From Rhynchopus sp. YZ270_cl-10 (taxonomy: Eukaryota > Euglenozoa > Diplonemea > Diplonemida > Diplonemidae): 64,000 nucleotides of DNA. Shown piece after piece: positions 1 through 10,510 of the stretch. Location: positions 1,116,001 to 1,180,000 of the forward strand of contig OZ037880.1 in assembly GCA_964035575.1 (NCBI GenBank), given 5' to 3'. The notes below the pieces were generated by a model. The model ran no database searches and was not told where the DNA came from. It saw only the letters and a program-made list of their open reading frames with translations. Made by a program: the position numbers and the translations under genes. Within the stretch, counting starts at the first letter, position 1, and each line of letters starts with the position of its first letter.

Positions 1-3000
1 CAACAGGGCCCGTCCGCTGTCTCCGCTGCAGAGCATTCATCAACAGCAAAGTGAAGTTTCTCAACAACGGCCGATCCTGGGAATGCAACCTCTGTGAAAT
101 GGCCAATGCGGTAGCCCCGGACTACTTCGCGAACATCGACCCGGATGGCAACAGAACTGATGTATGCCTTTTTTTTCAACACCACATTTTTTTTTGTTTC
201 CAAGCGACTAATCACAGAATACACTTTTCTTTCTCACACACCCTTTGCATAATCTCGACTGAGATGCGTTTTAGCACATTTCAACTTCTTTTCAATCGAT
301 AATCCTTTTACCAACTTGAAGCAGCTCTGCTCTACTTCACCTCCCCTACCTTCCCCTTTCTAAAATCTACCTCTCACTGATTCTCTCTTCGCTAACTCAT
401 TTCACACCTATATTTCATTTACAGCTTGATGAACGGCCAGAGCTGAAGTACGGATCAGTGGAATGGGATGTGCAGGACTGTCCTGAGACTGCGTTTGGTG
501 GCAGCAATTGGGACTCCTCGAAGGCGGCACCGGTGCGCCCCATGCGGCAGCTCTTTGTCATCGATGTGAGCATCGGGTCGCAGCATGCCATCCCCTACGT
601 TGCCAAGTCGCTGCGTGCTGCCCTCACCTCCCTCGCGTCTGCACACCCAGACAACGAGGTTGCCTTCATCACCTACGCCTCCTCGGTATGTACATCAGGG
701 TATTAATGTGGCAGATATCCCTATTTAAAACGTATTTTGGTGTGGCTGAAGGGGGGGTCTATTTTGTGCTATTTTGTGCTATTTTGGGTTCGTCGGCATA
801 TTTGGTGTCTTTTATATCATTACACCACACCATACAGGTCCACTTCTACGACTTCACCAAGCCCAACCTCCCTGTGCACATGGCGTCCGATGTGGACGAT
901 ATGTTCGTCCCGCTTCCCTTCAACTCCTGCTGTTGGGTTAAAGCAGGCGACAAGCTGGATGCGTGTCTGCAGTTTGCGGACCGCCTTCCGCATATGGCAG
1001 CGACGATCAACGAGGATGGCTCTGCTCTGGGGGCGGCGATGATTGCAGGGGAGCTGGTCCTGAGCGACAGTGGAGGTCGCATTATGGCTACGTATAGCAA
1101 GGTTCCTACACTCGGTGTCGGCGTCTTCAAGCCGAAGGAGGACACACAGCTGCGCGGGAACAAAGACAAGGAGAAGGAGCTGTGGAACCCTACCCCCGGG
1201 TGGTGGCCCGACTTTGGTGTGCGCTGTGCGAAGGCGAGCATTGGTGTCGACTTCTTTGCCTTCCCGATGCAGCCATGCGAGCTTGCGACCATCGGCAGTG
1301 TGGCTGCCATCACCGGTGGCCAGGTGTACCTCTACGCACACTTCATGCCGCAACGTGACGCAGACCGCCTGCTCCACCAGATGACACACAACGTCACCAG
1401 GGAGGCCGGGTACGCAGGCATGATGATCGTTCGTTGCAGCCGAGGCATCCGTGTGAAGTCCTACTCAGGACACTTTTACCAAACGGACACCCAGGTTGTT
1501 GACATCGCCGCCATCGACAGCGACAAGACATACGGCGTGGAGCTTGAACACGAAGGCAAGATCAACCCTGCCCAGGTTGAACACTCCTACCTCCAGACAG
1601 CGCTGCTCTACACAACGAGGTCGGGGCGGAGACGGATTCGTGTACACACTTTGAGGCTGCAGGTTGCTAGCACCATTCCGTTTGCATTCAAGCATGCGGA
1701 TTTGGGGACAACCGTTGCGCTATTAGCGCGGAGGGCGACAAACGTTGCGCAGACGAAGGGTCTTGCCGCAGCGTGGACATCCCTGCACAACTCCTGCGTG
1801 GACATTCTTGCGGCATACAGACAGCACGTTGCCAAATCATCACCCTCTGCGCAGTTGGTGTTGCCAGAGGCAATGAAGTTGCTGCCGATCTTTTGCCTAG
1901 CGATAGGGAAGTCTCCGGGGTTCCGCCCTTTGACTGGGGGGAATGATTCGATTGATGAGAGGGTGTTCCAGTTGCATAATTTGCATGCGATGCGGATGTG
2001 CGATATCCAGCCGTACTGCTACCCGAAGCTGCTCCCGCTGCACTCCATGCAACCCAACTGCGGCGAATACGACGAACAAAACGGCATCTTCATCCTCCCC
2101 GCACCCATCGAGCTTGCATCTGAAAAGGTCAGCTCCTCGGGCATCTTCCTCCTCCACGACTACACAACAGACAGGCTCTACATCTGGGTCGGAGAACGCG
2201 CATCGCCACATCTCCAAAGCGCGCTCTTCGGGGAAGAATACGTAACAGCCGCAGCAGGCCACAACTTCTCCCATTTCATTCGCGAAAAATGCGAGCCCAA
2301 CTCCGTCAGATCCAGGGTATGTGTGTGTGTTTGGACAAAAGGGTGAGGATGTGTTATAGAGAATTTAATTGGCCTTTTCGGGCGGCGAAGTGGGTGGAGA
2401 AGTCGGAGGGGGTTTTTGTTGATATTATAAAAAAAAAAAATACTACAATAACAGATGGTGGCCATCATCGAGCACCTGATCCAGCAGCGTGGTGTCAGCT
2501 CGGATTCGCCGTACCTCATCAAGGAAAACCAGGACCAGATGGAGGGTACCTTCTTCGCACGGTGCGTGGAGGACAAGCAGGTGTGTACCCGGGGGGGAGA
2601 ATCTCCCACACCCATTTTTTTCGTACTTTTTTTCCTCCTTTTTTCTTACACTTTTCGATCACCATCCCTTTCCGGCGAGGTGGTCCGCACTCCGTGAGGA
2701 GTGTCTCGTACTCCTCACCCGCCGTCCCCATGCGGCCTCAACCACCCAATGCTGGGGGTTGCCTCGCTTCGCCCCCCTCGACTATCTCCTGGATGCGGGA
2801 CACTTCTGCTTTTTTGTGCCATGGCTGTTTCTTGCGCAGACCCAGAAGTGTTCCTTTCGAGGCGAAGTCTGGCGTAGTTTTCCCGGTTGCAGGAGAGCTT
2901 GTTTTAGTCAGGGTCGATCACCGAACTCAAATGTTTTCGTTGAGTTAGCACGTTTCAACTATTTTTTTAAAAGTCAACTTTCATCACCTCTCGCCATCCA

Positions 3001-3072
3001 CAGGGAACGCTTCCAGCACACATGGACTACCTCTGCAGACTACACAAAGACATCCAAACCAGACTCTCCTAG
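1..3072 (+). CDS. SEC24: COPII coat protein Sec24 (5' end outside window)
   Basis: Cargo-binding subunit of the inner COPII coat, acting with Sec23 at ER exit sites. Exons: <1..161, 425..685, 838..2316, 2455..2580, 3004..3072, all joined in phase 0. The window opens in the Sec24 zinc finger (VRCLRCRAFIN, then CNLCEMANAVAPDYF), followed by the trunk (MRQLFVIDVSIGS, DDMFVPLP), the beta-sandwich and helical parts, a gelsolin-like domain (GIFLLHDYTTDRLYIWVGE) and the usual C-terminus (ARCVEDKQ, MDYLCRLHKDIQTRL). About 697 residues are present; full Sec24 is usually around 1000, so the disordered N-terminus lies upstream. Donors are GTATGC, GTATGT, GTATGT and GTGTGT; acceptors end in CAG. The last intron (2581-3003) is the longest and holds a 9-bp perfect stem at 2694-2718. 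The identification is secure; splice sites were placed by reading-frame and family continuity. Confidence 0.93.
2694..2718 (+). repeat. Perfect hairpin inside the last Sec24 intron
   Basis: GTGAGGAGT and ACTCCTCAC form a 9-bp perfect stem around a 7-base loop, in the middle of the GC-richer core of the 423-base intron. The flanks (GGCGAGGTGG on the left, CACCCGCC on the right) could extend the pairing loosely. It could be an intronic structured RNA or chance; I see no snoRNA box motifs. Confidence 0.35.
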
Positions 3073-3145
3073 TCCGTTTGAAAGGGATGCATCGAACGAA
3101 ACAATAGGGGGAGGATTTCTACTACAAAAACAACAACACCAATAA

Positions 3146-3934
3146 GGGTGGCACAACTTTTTTTTTTGTTTCCCGCTCGCGCGCGCATTTTTTTTTCGAG
3201 ATTCAAAAAAAAAAAGTTTGGTGGAAAAAAAGTTTCCGTACTGGGTACTGAGCACTGGTGGACATTTTGGGGTTTTTTTTCGTGAAAATATTTTTTCTTC
3301 ACCGGGTTGTACACGATTTTGGCCAAAATTTATAAAAACTCGTCCATTTCGGCAAATTGACCCCACCACACAACGGACGGATTCCGGAAATGCAAATGCC
3401 GGTGCTTTCACGCATTTTCATGTTTCAGCATCTGGGAGAGAAAAGCTGGGTTGTGGTATTTACCTTGGCCCCTTTACCTTACACTCATTTTGACCAAAAC
3501 CAAGAACTTGGCCATTTCGGCAAATTGACCCCACCACAGTGCGGACAGATTCCGGAAATGCCAATCGCGGCATGTTTTGGGGCTGAAAAATTTGCAGGGG
3601 AAAATTTTTTTGAGCAGCATTTTTTGGCCGAAAATGGGCCCACGTATAAGTGGCTGGGCTCATATTTTCAAAAATTTAAGTGGTCAAAAAATTGTCCAAT
3701 TTTCGAGATTGACCCCACCACTTTCTGGACGGATTCCGGAAATGCTAAAAAACTGTGTTTTGGGTCACCCGTTTTTGGGCCCCTGAGGCGATTTTATATA
3801 AAAAGCCCACAGGATCACCCTGTTCCACAACTTTTTTTCAGGCAAAACTTTTTTTGAAACTTTTTTTTTGCGCGCGCGCGCATTTTTTTCCCAGAGCCAG
3901 CGAGCGGGAAACGAAAAAAAAAGTCGTGCCACCC
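3146..3934. mobile_element. PIF/Harbinger-like non-autonomous TIR element
   Basis: Begins GGGTGGCAC and ends GTGCCACCC. The terminal inverted repeats extend about 36 bp inward, past a T-run, to GTTTCCCGCTCGC / GCGAGCGGGAAAC. It is flanked by TAA at 3143-3145 and TAA at 3935-3937, a 3-bp duplication of the TWA type preferred by PIF/Harbinger. No transposase is visible. The interior carries three tandem units (see 3325-3760). The TIRs differ at only a few bases, so the copy is not very old. It sits about 70 bases past the Sec24 stop. The superfamily call rests only on TIR and duplication and is provisional. Confidence 0.7.
3325..3760 (+). repeat. Three tandem units inside the PIF-like element
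   Basis: The block ATTGACCCCACCAC, followed by about 8 bases and then GGA(C)GGATTCCGGAAATGC, occurs at about 3356, 3523 and 3707, so the period is roughly 167-184 bases. Units are also led by a GGCCATTTCGGCAAATTGA-like segment. Such subterminal tandem arrays are common in non-autonomous elements. Confidence 0.7.
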
Positions 3935-3937
3935 TAA

Positions 3938-4886
3938 CTATAAAAAAAACACACACATTTGGGGTGGACGGGGTCCTGGGGCTAGGGGCAGTGCGGGGGG
4001 AGAGCATTTTTGTTGGGCGGCAGGCCTTTTCACTCACCGATAGCCGTTTGTTTGTTCGTTTTTTTTTTCTTTTTGCCTTTTTTTTCCCTTCCATTCTGCA
4101 TTGAGGGTATCTGTTTTTGTGCTACAAAGTTATTGTGGAGCGCCGATGAAATGTTTTCAAAAAAAAAAAAAATGAATTTGGTGGTACATCTAACTGTCAC
4201 CAGGCAAATGAGAACGTTGGTTTTGCATTCTTTTGTTTCGGAAAATGCGAGAATTGCAGGGTTGAGAGAGAAGACGACGATGTGATTGCATAAATTTCAC
4301 TTCCTTCCCTCCCAACAGCGACCGAGAGAGAAAAGAAAAAAAAAATGTCCAGGAACTGATCGATGAGGAAAGTGAGAAAGCGCTGCCAGACCCAGGTCTT
4401 TCTCTTCTTTTGCTCACCGAGACGATGAGAGTGGACCTACGTACACTGCAAAACAGGTGGTCTTAAAACGATACCCAAAATCCTCCTGAAGAGGATTTAA
4501 AAGGTGACTAAGCACGAGAGGCTTAGGTTCATCTGAACAAAACATTTCTTTCTTTTTCTTTTTCCTACATGATTTTTTTTTCTCTTCTGCACTGTAAGAG
4601 TAACGACAACAAAGGACAAAAATCGAACGAGATTAAAACAAAAAAAAGAAGAGTTTCCTCCCATCTCTCGATGTTTGCGACACTTCCTTTCGTGGAGGTT
4701 CTATTCCACCAGAGAAAAGCCGTTCTTCACACTCACCTTTTCCTTTCTCCCCATGCCTACGTCCGCCGATGTACGGTGATACAAGAGACATTTCGTACAA
4801 TTCGAAGTTGTTTTTGGATGCGAAACTTCACATGGTCACATCCCCCACTCTGAAACACTCATCACAGACTTGCACACAAAGTAACA
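3938..4886 (+). other. Intergenic: leader region of the KEH-repeat gene
   Basis: No convincing coding region. It is A/T-tract rich and contains a perfect 8-bp hairpin at 4478-4498 (AAATCCTC / GAGGATTT, 5-base loop), immediately followed by a dispersed hairpin repeat at 4501-4534. A candidate trans-splice acceptor AG is at 4866-4867, 19 bases before the ATG. Confidence 0.5.
4501..4534 (+). repeat. Dispersed sense-strand hairpin, copy 1
   Basis: Left arm AAGGTGA-CTAAGC, loop ACGAGAG, right arm GCTTAG-GT-TCATCT. As RNA the outer arm pairs with one G-U wobble. It lies 350 bases upstream of the KEH-repeat gene, next to the 4478-4498 hairpin. Confidence 0.7.
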
Positions 4887-7800
4887 ATGTTGTTAGTTGC
4901 ATTTGCCACGGCTGTGCTGTGCACAACTGTTTTGCCAGACTCAGAGCATGCTCATGGTGGCAGTGCAGTAGGCCATAACATGACAGGAAACGTGCATCCT
5001 CATGAGGGTCACAGCACGAACGCATCGCTTCACCACCACGAGGATAAGGCTCCCCGCTCTGGGGATAAGAAGGAGCACTCTGAGGAGAAGCCTGAGCACG
5101 AGAAGCGTGAGCACAAGGAGCACAAGGAGCACTCTGAGGAGAAGCCTGAGCACGCGAAGCCTGAGCACAAGCACTCTGAGGAGAAGCGTGAGCACAAGCA
5201 CTCTGAGGAGAAGCGTGAGCACAAGGAGCACAAGGAGCACTCTGAGGAGAAGCCTGAGCACGCGAAGCCTGAGCACAAGCACTCTGAGGAGAAGCGTGAG
5301 CACAAGCACTCTGAGGAGAAGCGTGAGCACAAGGAGCACAAGGAGCACTCTGAGGAGAAGCCTGAGCACAAGCACTCTGAGGAGAAGCGTGAGCACAAGG
5401 AGCACAAGGAGCACTCTGAGGAGAAGCCTGAACACAAGCACACTGAGGAGAAGCCTGAGCACGAGAAGCGTGAGCACAAGCACTCTGAGGAGAAGCGTGA
5501 GCACAAGGAGCACAAGGAGCACTCTGAGGAGAAGCGTGAGCACGAGAAGCGTGAGCACAAGGAGCACAAGGAGCACTCTGAGGAGAAGCCTGAACACGAG
5601 AAGCCTGAGCACAAGCACTCTGAGGAGAAGCGTGAGCACGAGAAGCGTGAGCACGAGAAGCGTGAGCACGAGAAGCGTGAGCACGAGAAGCGTGAGCACG
5701 AGAAGCGTGAGCACAAGGAGCACAAGGAGCACTCTGAGGAGAAGCCTGAGCACAAGGAGCACTCTGAGGAGAAGCGTGAGCACAAGCACTCTGAGGAGAA
5801 GCCTGAACACGAGAAGCGTGAGCACAAGGAGCACAAGGAGCACTCTGAGGAGAAGCCTGAGCACAAGGAGCACTCTGAGGAGAAGCGTGAGCACAAGCAC
5901 TCTGAGGAGAAGCCTGAACACGAGAAGCGTGAGCACAAGGAGCACTCTGAGGAGAAGCCTGAGCACGAGAAGCGTGAGCACAAGGAGCACTCTGAGGAGA
6001 AGCGTGAGCACAAGCACTCTGAGGAGAAGCCTGAACACGAGAAGCGTGAGCACAAGGAGCACTCTGAGGAGAAGCCTGAGCACAAGCACTCTGAGGAGAA
6101 GCCTGAACACGAGAAGCGTGAGCACAAGGAGCACTCTGAGGAGAAGCCTGAGCACGAGAAGCGTGAGCACAAGGAGCACTCTGAGGAGAAGCCTGAGCAC
6201 AAGGAGCACTCTGAGGAGAAGCGTGAGCACAAGCACTCTGAGGAGAAGCCTGAACACGAGAAGCGTGAGCACAAGGAGCACTCTGAGGAGAAGCGTGAGC
6301 ACAAGCACTCTGAGGAGAAGCCTGAACACGAGAAGCGTGAGCACAAGGAGCACAAGGAGCACTCTGAGGAGAAGCCTGAGCACAAGGAGCACTCTGAGGA
6401 GAAGCGTGAGCACAAGCACTCTGAGGAGAAGCCTGAACACGAGAAGCGTGAGCACAAGGAGCACTCTGAGGAGAAGCCTGAGCACAAGCACTCTGAGGAG
6501 AAGCCTGAACACGAGAAGCGTGAGCACAAGGAGCACTCTGAGGAGAAGCCTGAGCACGAGAAGCGTGAGCACAAGGAGCACTCTGAGGAGAAGCCTGAGC
6601 ACAAGCACTCTGAGGAGAAGCCTGAACACGAGAAGCCTGAGCACAAGCACTCTGAGGAGAAGCCTGAACACGAGAAGCCTGAGCACAAGCACTCTGAGGA
6701 GAAGCGTGAGCACAAGCACTCTGAGGAGAAGCGTGAGCACGAGAAGCGTGAGCACAAGGAGCACTCTGAGGAGAAGCGTGAGCACGAGAAGCGTGAGCAC
6801 AAGGAGCACTCTGAGGAGAAGCGTGAGCACAAGGAGCACTCTGAGGAGAAGCGTGAGCACAAGGAGCACTCTGAGGAGAAGCCTGAGCACGAGAAGCGTG
6901 AGCACAAGGAGCACTCTGAGGAGAAGCGTGAGCACGAGAAGCGTGAGCACAAGGAGCACTCTGAGGAGAAGCGTGAGCACAAGGAGCACTCTGAGGAGAA
7001 GCGTGAGCACAAGGAGCACTCTGAGGAGAAGCCTGAACACGAGAAGCCTGAGCACAAGCACTCTGAGGAGAAGCCTGAACACGAGAAGCGTGAGCACAAG
7101 GAGCACTCTGAGGAGAAGCGTGAGCACAAGGAGCACTCTGACGAGAAGCGTGAGCACAAGCACTCTGAGGAGAAGCCTGAACACGAGAAGCCTGAGCACA
7201 AGCACTCTGAGGAGAAGCGTGAGCACGAGAAGCGTGAGCACGAGAAGCGTGAGCACGAGAAGCGTGAGCACGAGAAGCGTGAGCACAAGGAGCACAAGGA
7301 GCACTCTGAGGAGAAGCCTGAGCACAAGGAGCACTCTGAGGAGAAGCGTGAGCACAAGCACTCTGAGGAGAAGCCTGAACACGAGAAGCGTGAGCACAAG
7401 GAGCACTCTGAGGAGAAGCCTGAGCACGAGAAGCGTGAGCACAAGGAGCACTCTGAGGAGAAGCGTGAGCACAAGCACTCTGAGGAGAAGCCTGAACACG
7501 AGAAGCGTGAGCACAAGGAGCACAAGGAGCACTCTGAGGAGAAGCCTGAGCACAAGGAGCACTCTGAGGAGAAGCGTGAGCACAAGCACTCTGAGGAGAA
7601 GCCTGAACACGAGAAGCGTGAGCACAAGGAGCACTCTGAGGAGAAGCCTGAGCACGAGAAGCGTGAGCACAAGGAGCACTCTGAGGAGAAGCCTGAGCAC
7701 AAGCACTCTGAGGAGAAGCCTGAACACGAGAAGCCTGAGCACAAGCACTCTGAGGAGAAGCGTGAGCACAAGCACTCTGAGGAGAAGCGTGAGCACAAGG

Positions 7801-10157
7801 AGCACAAGGAGCACTCTGAGGAGAAGCCTGAGCACGAGAAGCGTGAGCACAAGGAGCACTCTGAGGAGAAGCGTGAGCACGAGAAGCGTGAGCACAAGGA
7901 GCACTCTGAGGAGAAGCGTGAGCACAAGGAGCACTCTGAGGAGAAGCGTGAGCACAAGGAGCACAAGGAGCACTCTGAGGAGAAGCCTGAACACGAGAAG
8001 CCTGAGCACAAGCACTCTGAGGAGAAGCCTGAACACGAGAAGCGTGAGCACAAGGAGCACTCTGAGGAGAAGCGTGAGCACAAGGAGCACTCTGACGAGA
8101 AGCGTGAGCACAAGCACTCTGAGGAGAAGCCTGAGCACAAGCACTCTGAGGAGAAGCCTGAGCACAAGGAGCCTGAGCACAAGCACTCTGAGGAGAAGCC
8201 TGAGCACAAGCACTCTGAGGAGAAGCCTGAGCACAAGCACTCTGAGGAGAAGCCTGAGCACAAGCACTCTGAGGAGAAGCCTGAGCACAAGGAGCCTGAG
8301 CACAAGCACTCTGAGGAGAAGCCTGAGCACAAGGAGCACTCTGACGAGAAGCGTGAGCACAAGCACTCTGAGGAGAAGCCTGAGCACAAGCACTCTGAGG
8401 AGAAGCCTGAACACGAGAAGCCTGAGCACAAGCACTCTGAGGAGAAGCGTGAGCACAAGCACTCTGAGGAGAAGCGTGAGCACAAGGAGCACTCTGAGGA
8501 GAAGCCTGAGCACGAGAAGCGTGAGCACAAGGAGCACTCTGAGGAGAAGCCTGAGCACAAGCACTCTGAGGAGAAGCCTGAGCACAAGCACTCTGAGGAG
8601 AAGCCTGAACACGAGAAGCCTGAGCACAAGCACTCTGAGGAGAAGCGTGAGCACAAGCACTCTGAGGAGAAGCGTGAGCACAAGGAGCACTCTGAGGAGA
8701 AGCCTGAGCACGAGAAGCGTGAGCACAAGGAGCACTCTGAGGAGAAGCGTGAGCACAAGCACTCTGAGGAGAAGCCTGAACACGAGAAGCCTGAGCACAA
8801 GCACTCTGAGGAGAAGCCTGAACACGAGAAGCGTGAGCACAAGGAGCACTCTGAGGAGAAGCGTGAGCACAAGGAGCACTCTGACGAGAAGCGTGAGCAC
8901 AAGCACTCTGAGGAGAAGCCTGAGCACAAGCACTCTGAGGAGAAGCCTGAGCACAAGCACTCTGAGGAGAAGCCTGAGCACAAGGAGCCTGAGCACAAGC
9001 ACTCTGAGGAGAAGCCTGAGCACAAGGAGCCTGAGCACAAGCACTCTGAGGAGAAGCCTGAGCACAAGCACTCTGAGGAGAAGCCTGAGCACAAGCACTC
9101 TGAGGAGAAGCCTGAGCACAAGGAGCCTGAGCACAAGCACTCTGAGGAGAAGCCTGAACACGAGAAGCGTGAGCACAAGGAGCACTCTGAGGAGAAGCCT
9201 GAGCACAAGCACTCTGAGGAGAAGCCTGAGCACAAGGAGCCTGAGCACAAGCACTCTGAGGAGAAGCCTGAGCACAAGCACTCTGAGGAGAAGCCTGAGC
9301 ACAAGCACTCTGAGGAGAAGCCTGAGCACAAGCACTCTGAGGAGAAGCCTGAGCACAAGGAGCCTGAGCACAAGCACTCTGAGGAGAAGCCTGAACACGA
9401 GAAGCGTGAGCACAAGGAGCACTCTGAGGAGAAGCCTGAGCACAAGCACTCTGAGGAGAAGCCTGAGCACAAGGAGCCTGAGCACAAGCACTCTGAGGAG
9501 AAGCCTGAGCACAAGCACTCTGAGGAGAAGCCTGAGCACAAGCACTCTGAGGAGAAGCCTGAGCACAAGGAGCCTGAGCACAAGCACTCTGAGGAGAAGC
9601 CTGAGCACAAGCACTCTGAGGAGAAGCCTGAGCACAAGCACTCTGAGGAGAAGCCTGAGCACAAGGAGCCTGAGCACAAGCACTCTGAGGAGAAGCCTGA
9701 GCACGAGAAGCGTGAGCACAAGCACTCTGAGGAGAAGCGTGAGCACAAGCACTCTGAGGAGAAGCCTGAACACGAGATGCGTGAGCACACACACGAGAAG
9801 AAGGAGAGCCAGCCTGAGGACAGCTCTGCTGGCAGCTCAGATGAAGATATGACCGAGGGCCAGGTGCTTCCTGAGGAACAGGTCACTACCGTGCAGTCGC
9901 TGAAGTCTGCACAGGCATCCTCCCCTGTTGCTCAGACTATGACAGATGTTGCGGACAAGGAGGCTGAGGCTGTGCCGCAGGGTTCCAGCTCCATTGGCAT
10001 GTGGCTCGTGGGATTGGTTGCCGCCCTTGGGGGGATGTGCATGATTGTTGCTGTTGCTGTCGTTGCGAGGCAGAAGCTTGGGTCTTCCCTGCCTGTCGAT
10101 GATGTTGAGCTTGCTCGCGGCCTCGCTGACGGGGCTGATGTCGAGCTCCTTCTTTGA
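4887..10157 (+). CDS. Giant Lys/Glu/His-repeat type I membrane protein
   Basis: Not a family I recognise; 1756 residues. Residues 1-18 (MLLVAFATAVLCTTVLPD) look like a signal peptide. Residues 20-55 are His-rich. About 61-1630 is uninterrupted low-complexity repeat built from KEHSEEKPEH, KHSEEKREH and EKREH blocks. The C-terminal part has an acidic/Ser spacer, one membrane helix near 1705-1729 (GMWLVGLVAALGGMCMIVAV) and a short tail ending DVELLL, which fits an acidic dileucine sorting signal. So the repeat should face the lumen or cell exterior. The charged His-rich repeat could bind metal ions or form an extended surface stalk; this is inference. Codon choice is nearly frozen within the repeat (GAG CAC AAG), showing recent array expansion. 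There is no intron. The ATG follows an AG at 4866-4867. Array length depends on assembly quality. Confidence 0.85.
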   Translation: MLLVAFATAVLCTTVLPDSEHAHGGSAVGHNMTGNVHPHEGHSTNASLHHHEDKAPRSGDKKEHSEEKPEHEKREHKEHKEHSEEKPEHAKPEHKHSEEKREHKHSEEKREHKEHKEHSEEKPEHAKPEHKHSEEKREHKHSEEKREHKEHKEHSEEKPEHKHSEEKREHKEHKEHSEEKPEHKHTEEKPEHEKREHKHSEEKREHKEHKEHSEEKREHEKREHKEHKEHSEEKPEHEKPEHKHSEEKREHEKREHEKREHEKREHEKREHEKREHKEHKEHSEEKPEHKEHSEEKREHKHSEEKPEHEKREHKEHKEHSEEKPEHKEHSEEKREHKHSEEKPEHEKREHKEHSEEKPEHEKREHKEHSEEKREHKHSEEKPEHEKREHKEHSEEKPEHKHSEEKPEHEKREHKEHSEEKPEHEKREHKEHSEEKPEHKEHSEEKREHKHSEEKPEHEKREHKEHSEEKREHKHSEEKPEHEKREHKEHKEHSEEKPEHKEHSEEKREHKHSEEKPEHEKREHKEHSEEKPEHKHSEEKPEHEKREHKEHSEEKPEHEKREHKEHSEEKPEHKHSEEKPEHEKPEHKHSEEKPEHEKPEHKHSEEKREHKHSEEKREHEKREHKEHSEEKREHEKREHKEHSEEKREHKEHSEEKREHKEHSEEKPEHEKREHKEHSEEKREHEKREHKEHSEEKREHKEHSEEKREHKEHSEEKPEHEKPEHKHSEEKPEHEKREHKEHSEEKREHKEHSDEKREHKHSEEKPEHEKPEHKHSEEKREHEKREHEKREHEKREHEKREHKEHKEHSEEKPEHKEHSEEKREHKHSEEKPEHEKREHKEHSEEKPEHEKREHKEHSEEKREHKHSEEKPEHEKREHKEHKEHSEEKPEHKEHSEEKREHKHSEEKPEHEKREHKEHSEEKPEHEKREHKEHSEEKPEHKHSEEKPEHEKPEHKHSEEKREHKHSEEKREHKEHKEHSEEKPEHEKREHKEHSEEKREHEKREHKEHSEEKREHKEHSEEKREHKEHKEHSEEKPEHEKPEHKHSEEKPEHEKREHKEHSEEKREHKEHSDEKREHKHSEEKPEHKHSEEKPEHKEPEHKHSEEKPEHKHSEEKPEHKHSEEKPEHKHSEEKPEHKEPEHKHSEEKPEHKEHSDEKREHKHSEEKPEHKHSEEKPEHEKPEHKHSEEKREHKHSEEKREHKEHSEEKPEHEKREHKEHSEEKPEHKHSEEKPEHKHSEEKPEHEKPEHKHSEEKREHKHSEEKREHKEHSEEKPEHEKREHKEHSEEKREHKHSEEKPEHEKPEHKHSEEKPEHEKREHKEHSEEKREHKEHSDEKREHKHSEEKPEHKHSEEKPEHKHSEEKPEHKEPEHKHSEEKPEHKEPEHKHSEEKPEHKHSEEKPEHKHSEEKPEHKEPEHKHSEEKPEHEKREHKEHSEEKPEHKHSEEKPEHKEPEHKHSEEKPEHKHSEEKPEHKHSEEKPEHKHSEEKPEHKEPEHKHSEEKPEHEKREHKEHSEEKPEHKHSEEKPEHKEPEHKHSEEKPEHKHSEEKPEHKHSEEKPEHKEPEHKHSEEKPEHKHSEEKPEHKHSEEKPEHKEPEHKHSEEKPEHEKREHKHSEEKREHKHSEEKPEHEMREHTHEKKESQPEDSSAGSSDEDMTEGQVLPEEQVTTVQSLKSAQASSPVAQTMTDVADKEAEAVPQGSSSIGMWLVGLVAALGGMCMIVAVAVVARQKLGSSLPVDDVELARGLADGADVELLL
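5063..9775 (+). repeat. 4.7-kb coding minisatellite array
   Basis: Units combine GAGCACAAG(GAG), CACTCTGAGGAGAAG, CC/GTGAGCAC and GAGAAG. Larger blocks recur, for example the runs of EKREH at about 5638-5710 and 7215-7285, each followed by the same KEHKEHSEEKPEHKEH stretch, so higher-order duplication is visible. Rare marks help trace it: SDEKREH at about 7140, 8094, 8340 and 8882, and one HTEEK at about 5440. GAA for Glu appears almost only in CCTGAACACGAG. Confidence 0.9.
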
Positions 10158-10451
10158 AGCGGTTTCGAAAACATGCTTTATTGAACTTAGTTTTTACCCC
10201 GCCCTTTTTCTTTTTTTCTTCCTTTTTTTTTGAAAAGAACACATCTGAACATGAGCATTGCTGCAGTACAATTTGCAGAGTGGTGGATTGGTTCTTGAAG
10301 ACTAATCAATGCACTACTTGAGGCGTCATTTCTTATATGTCGCTACCACCAAAGAACATTGTCTGTGTAGAAGCATTCAGCGCATTGCGCACTGTAACCG
10401 CTGAAGCCATCACTGACACCACCTTATTTCGTCTTGATATTGATTTTCTTT

Positions 10452-10482
10452 TTTCTGAATGTGCTCTTGAGGCACATTCATC
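10452..10482 (+). repeat. GAATGTGC / GCACATTC hairpin
   Basis: An 8-bp perfect stem with a TCTTGAG loop, followed by ATCTTTCAGG. A related sequence (GTGTGCGCTCCTAAGGCACATTCATCTC) is at about 46370-46400. The right arm ends in the same TCATCT that ends the main dispersed hairpin. Confidence 0.5.
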
Positions 10483-10510
10483 TTTCAGGTTGGGGGGCTT
10501 TATAGTGCCG

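Noticed and set aside
4828-9886. Four other reading frames of over 1600 codons on both strands in the KEH array.
   Set aside because: They follow from repeat composition. Only the 4887-10157 frame has a signal peptide, a unique C-terminus and a membrane helix.
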